Assembly (NCBI GenBank): GCA_002337215.1
Contig: DDFO01000017.1
Location: 36,401-52,976, forward strand
From: Phycisphaerales bacterium UBA1926
Lineage (GTDB): Bacteria; Planctomycetota; Phycisphaerae; Phycisphaerales; UBA1924
Direction of reading: 5' to 3'
Length of the DNA: 16,576 bases
Shown here: positions 14,266 through 16,576 of the stretch, piece after piece
Numbering within the stretch: position 1 is the stretch's first letter
Layout of the letters: every line of letters begins with the position of its first letter
Position numbers and translations under genes: made by a program
Notes under the pieces: model-generated
Databases searched by the model: none
Told to the model about the DNA's origin: nothing
The model's input: the letters and a program-made list of their open reading frames with translations, nothing else

Positions 14266-15234
14266 ATAGTTCGGAGTCGGTGCCCGAAAATCCTCGAGCC
14301 GGATCGAGTCGAAGTAGGCCACCGTATTCTGGAGACCCTCGCGCAGCTTCACCTTGGGCGACCATCCCAGCTCGCGTTTCGCGACCGTCAGGTCCGGCTG
14401 CCGCTGCTTCGGATCGTCGGCCGGCAACGGCTTGTAGATAATCTCTGAGGAGCTCCCGGTCAGTTCGATCACCAGCTCCGCAAGTTCCTTCATCGTGAAT
14501 TCGTCTGGGTTGCCCATGTTGATCGGGCCCACGCATTCGTCTGGGGCGTCCATGTGCGCCAGGAACGCGTCGATCAGATCGTCCACGTAGCAGAACGACC
14601 GCGACTGCGACCCGTCCCCGAACACTGTAATAGGCGACCCGGAGAGCGCCTGGCGAGTGAAGTTGCTGACAACGCGACCATCGAACGGATGCATGCGCGG
14701 GCCGTAGGTGTTGAAGATCCGCCCGACGCGGATGTTCACGCCGTTCTGTCGGTGGTAATCGAAGAACAGCGTCTCGGCGGCCCGTTTCCCCTCGTCGTAG
14801 CACGCGCGAGGCCCGATCGGGTTCACGCTCCCGCGATAACTCTCCGGCTGTGGATGCACCTCGGGATCGCCGTAGACCTCGCTCGTGCTCGCCTGGAATA
14901 CCTTCGCCCGGCACCGCTTCGCCATCCCGAGCACGTTGATCGCGCCGATCACGCTGGTCTTCATCGTTTTGATGGGGTTGTACTGGTAATGCCCGGGGGC
15001 CGCAGGGCACGCGAGGTTGTAGATCTCGTCCACCTCGAGCCAGAGCGCGTGCGTGACGTCGTGGCGGATCAGCTCGAAATTGGAGCGGTCCAGCAGGTGC
15101 GCCACGTTGCTCTTCTGGCTCGTGAAGAAGTTATCCAGGCAGATGACATCTTCGCCCCGCTCGACCAGACGGTCGCACAGATGGCTGCCAAGAAACCCCG
15201 CTCCGCCCGTGACCAGTACTCGTTTGATGCTCAT
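14263..15234 (-). CDS. uxs: UDP-glucuronate decarboxylase (UDP-xylose synthase)
   Basis: 323 residues, an extended SDR that converts UDP-glucuronate to UDP-xylose for polysaccharide synthesis. The Rossmann motif GGAGFLG is at 10-16. [20 protein letters not shown] (74-93), [14 protein letters not shown] (116-129) and [17 protein letters not shown] (138-154, with Y146 and K150) are the diagnostic UXS stretches. These separate it from dTDP-glucose dehydratase and UDP-glucose epimerase. NTYGPRM and [13 protein letters not shown] follow as expected. Length is that of the soluble bacterial enzyme, with no membrane anchor. It starts 12 nt after the alpha/beta hydrolase stop, so the two are in one operon. 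Confidence 0.95.
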   Translation of the reverse strand: MSIKRVLVTGGAGFLGSHLCDRLVERGEDVICLDNFFTSQKSNVAHLLDRSNFELIRHDVTHALWLEVDEIYNLACPAAPGHYQYNPIKTMKTSVIGAINVLGMAKRCRAKVFQASTSEVYGDPEVHPQPESYRGSVNPIGPRACYDEGKRAAETLFFDYHRQNGVNIRVGRIFNTYGPRMHPFDGRVVSNFTRQALSGSPITVFGDGSQSRSFCYVDDLIDAFLAHMDAPDECVGPINMGNPDEFTMKELAELVIELTGSSSEIIYKPLPADDPKQRQPDLTVAKRELGWSPKVKLREGLQNTVAYFDSIRLEDFRAPTPNY

Positions 15235-15246
15235 CGCGCGGCCATC

Positions 15247-15942
15247 TTAGCGACCGGACGCGATCCCGGAGATCCAGCTGTTCACGCGTGTAACCCGCGT
15301 CAAGGTCAGCAGGTGCGACCCGTCATCGAGAAGCTCGATCGAGTCGGCGAACCCGGGATGCTCCACATACGGAAGAATGTCATCCCGGGACCCGTGCATC
15401 CAGTGCACCGGGACGCAACACCGTCCATCAAAGCTCCACCGACAGCACCCCCGGGCCGCCCAACGCAAGAACCGCCAATCCACGTCCGATGCCATCGCCT
15501 GGACTTCGCGGCGTTGCGCCTTGTCAAGCGCACACTTTCTTGAGAACAGACCCGCGATCGGCCCCGCGATCATCGGCTTGGCGAGAAACCCCGGCAACGC
15601 CGTACCGAGAGCGACTTGCAGCCGGAACAGCCGAGAGATCGATCGTCGCGATCGCGCCCCGCTGATCAGCCCCACGGCCCTCGGTCGCCGATCCGCGGGC
15701 AACCGGTTCGCCATCTCGAGCGCGACCATCCCGCCGAACGAAAACCCCACCGCGATCCAGTCTTCTCCGGGTTCCGGTTCCACCGCCGACTCCGCGTACC
15801 GCAGCGCGTACTCCCCCACCCCCTCGCCCGCTTCGGGCTCGATCCAACCGGGCACTGTCGCCGATTCGAACGCATCGAGCTGCGGCCCGAACAGCCTCGC
15901 GTCGGCACCCAGCCCCGGAAGCAGCACGATCCGTGTGGTCAC
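15247..15942 (-). CDS. Alpha/beta hydrolase, GTG start overlapping the preceding gene
   Basis: 231 residues. The first strand and oxyanion region read VLLPGLGADARLFGPQ (6-21). The nucleophile elbow GFSFGG is at 66-71 with S68. The acid is D187 or D188 in HGSRDDILP, and H210 is in DGSHLLTL, completing a catalytic triad. Substrate unknown; the small size suggests a soluble esterase or thioesterase-like enzyme. The start is a GTG at 15942 that overlaps the stop of the aldo/keto reductase in a GTGA arrangement, indicating translational coupling. Two adjacent CC pairs at 166-167 and 175-176 are unusual. Longer open frames upstream in this frame are antisense-like and were dropped. Confidence 0.88.
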   Translation of the reverse strand: MTTRIVLLPGLGADARLFGPQLDAFESATVPGWIEPEAGEGVGEYALRYAESAVEPEPGEDWIAVGFSFGGMVALEMANRLPADRRPRAVGLISGARSRRSISRLFRLQVALGTALPGFLAKPMIAGPIAGLFSRKCALDKAQRREVQAMASDVDWRFLRWAARGCCRWSFDGRCCVPVHWMHGSRDDILPYVEHPGFADSIELLDDGSHLLTLTRVTRVNSWISGIASGR

Positions 15943-16576
15943 GCTGATCCCCCGCCCGATTTGCCGGCCCCGAGGGCCTCGGCCGCCGCCCGGGCGTTCT
16001 CCCGGAGATGTCCCGCGTTCAGCGTCCCGATCAGCACACTCGTCACGCCGCGCGTCTCGTATACGAACCGCAACGCGTCCGCGGCGGACCTTGTGTACCC
16101 GTCTCCGACGCGTCCGCTCCCGAGCACTTTCTTCAGGAACACGCCAACACCCGCTGCGCCCGCCGCCTCGATCGAAGACCGCATCGACGGCGCGGCGAAG
16201 CTGTACTCGATCATCAGCACGTCGCACCGAGGGATCGCGATCGCCGCGCCCTCCGGGGTCTTGATGGACGCCCCGATCGCACGGATCAGGCCGCGTTGCT
16301 GCAGGTCATCCATCGCGTCGAACACGCCGCTCCGGTCGAACGAGTTCTCCGCGACCCCGTCCGAGTGGAGAAGCAGGCACTCCACCGAATCCACGCGAAG
16401 ACGACGCAGGCTCCGCTCGCAGCTCGCGACGACGCCCTCCGGGGAAAAGTCGAACACCGATTCGCCAGAGTCGTAGTCCTCCCCGGCCTTGGTCGAGATC
16501 ACCCACGCGTCCCGGTCGCCGCGCGACGCAAGAATCGCCCCGAGCCGAGACTCGCTCGAGCCGTACCCGGCCGCCG
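15939..16576 (-). CDS. Aldo/keto reductase family protein, 5' end cut by window edge
   Basis: The frame is open from the right edge to the TGA at 15939, giving at least 212 residues of C-terminal sequence; the N-terminus lies outside. Near the edge is AAGYGSSESRLGAIL, matching the YGxSE catalytic tyrosine region. VISTKAG holds the catalytic lysine and LLLHSDG the histidine. GLIRAIGASI and TSVLIGTLNAGHLREN match the later NADPH-binding strand and helix of the TIM barrel. Aldo/keto reductases reduce carbonyls with NADPH; no substrate can be named. An internal GTG at 16502 is not the start because homology continues upstream of it. It heads an operon with the hydrolase and UDP-xylose synthase. 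Confidence 0.9.
   Translation of the reverse strand, partial: AAGYGSSESRLGAILASRGDRDAWVISTKAGEDYDSGESVFDFSPEGVVASCERSLRRLRVDSVECLLLHSDGVAENSFDRSGVFDAMDDLQQRGLIRAIGASIKTPEGAAIAIPRCDVLMIEYSFAAPSMRSSIEAAGAAGVGVFLKKVLGSGRVGDGYTRSAADALRFVYETRGVTSVLIGTLNAGHLRENARAAAEALGAGKSGGGSA

Noticed and set aside
1-16576. CRISPR array, insertion sequence, rRNA or tRNA gene
   Set aside because: No spaced repeat series, transposase, terminal inverted repeats or RNA-gene signatures were found on either strand.

Overview
The window is high-GC bacterial DNA with densely packed genes on both strands. It most resembles a planctomycete, probably of the Phycisphaerae. The main clue is a small secreted protein (7783-8364) ending in a VPAP-type, PEP-CTERM-like sorting tail. 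Other support comes from the number of genes without a Shine-Dalgarno sequence and from the character of the uncharacterised membrane protein. This placement is inference; there is no rRNA or other marker gene in the window to confirm it.

Left part (1-5948, all minus strand). This is a VgrG cassette read right to left. A VgrG spike protein with a transthyretin-like C-terminal tail is followed by a LysM plus peptidoglycan-binding protein. Next come a 647-residue zinc metalloprotease with a metzincin signature and a helical protein of unknown function that runs off the left edge. No sheath, tube, baseplate or membrane-complex genes of a secretion system are present. It therefore looks like a detached VgrG/effector island whose product would be delivered by a type VI secretion system (T6SS), or less likely by an extracellular contractile injection system, encoded elsewhere. 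The metalloprotease is the obvious cargo and the most interesting element.

Middle part (5949-10942). A 396-bp divergent gap holds a 14-bp palindrome just upstream of vgrG. To the right lie a glyoxalase/VOC protein and a cysteine-rich membrane protein in tandem, then the secreted VPAP-tailed protein. Convergent to these is an arrangement on the minus strand of a degenerate QueC-like protein followed by prolyl-tRNA synthetase with its YbaK-type editing insert.

Right part (10943-16576). A sirtuin that has lost all four zinc cysteines is read away from the QueC-like gene. It converges with an NAD-dependent epimerase. Divergent from the epimerase is a type II NADH dehydrogenase that starts at a TTG behind a perfect Shine-Dalgarno. 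Convergent to that is a minus-strand operon: an aldo/keto reductase cut by the right edge, an alpha/beta hydrolase joined to it by a 4-nt GTGA overlap, and UDP-glucuronate decarboxylase (UDP-xylose synthase). I found no rRNA, tRNA, insertion sequence or CRISPR array.
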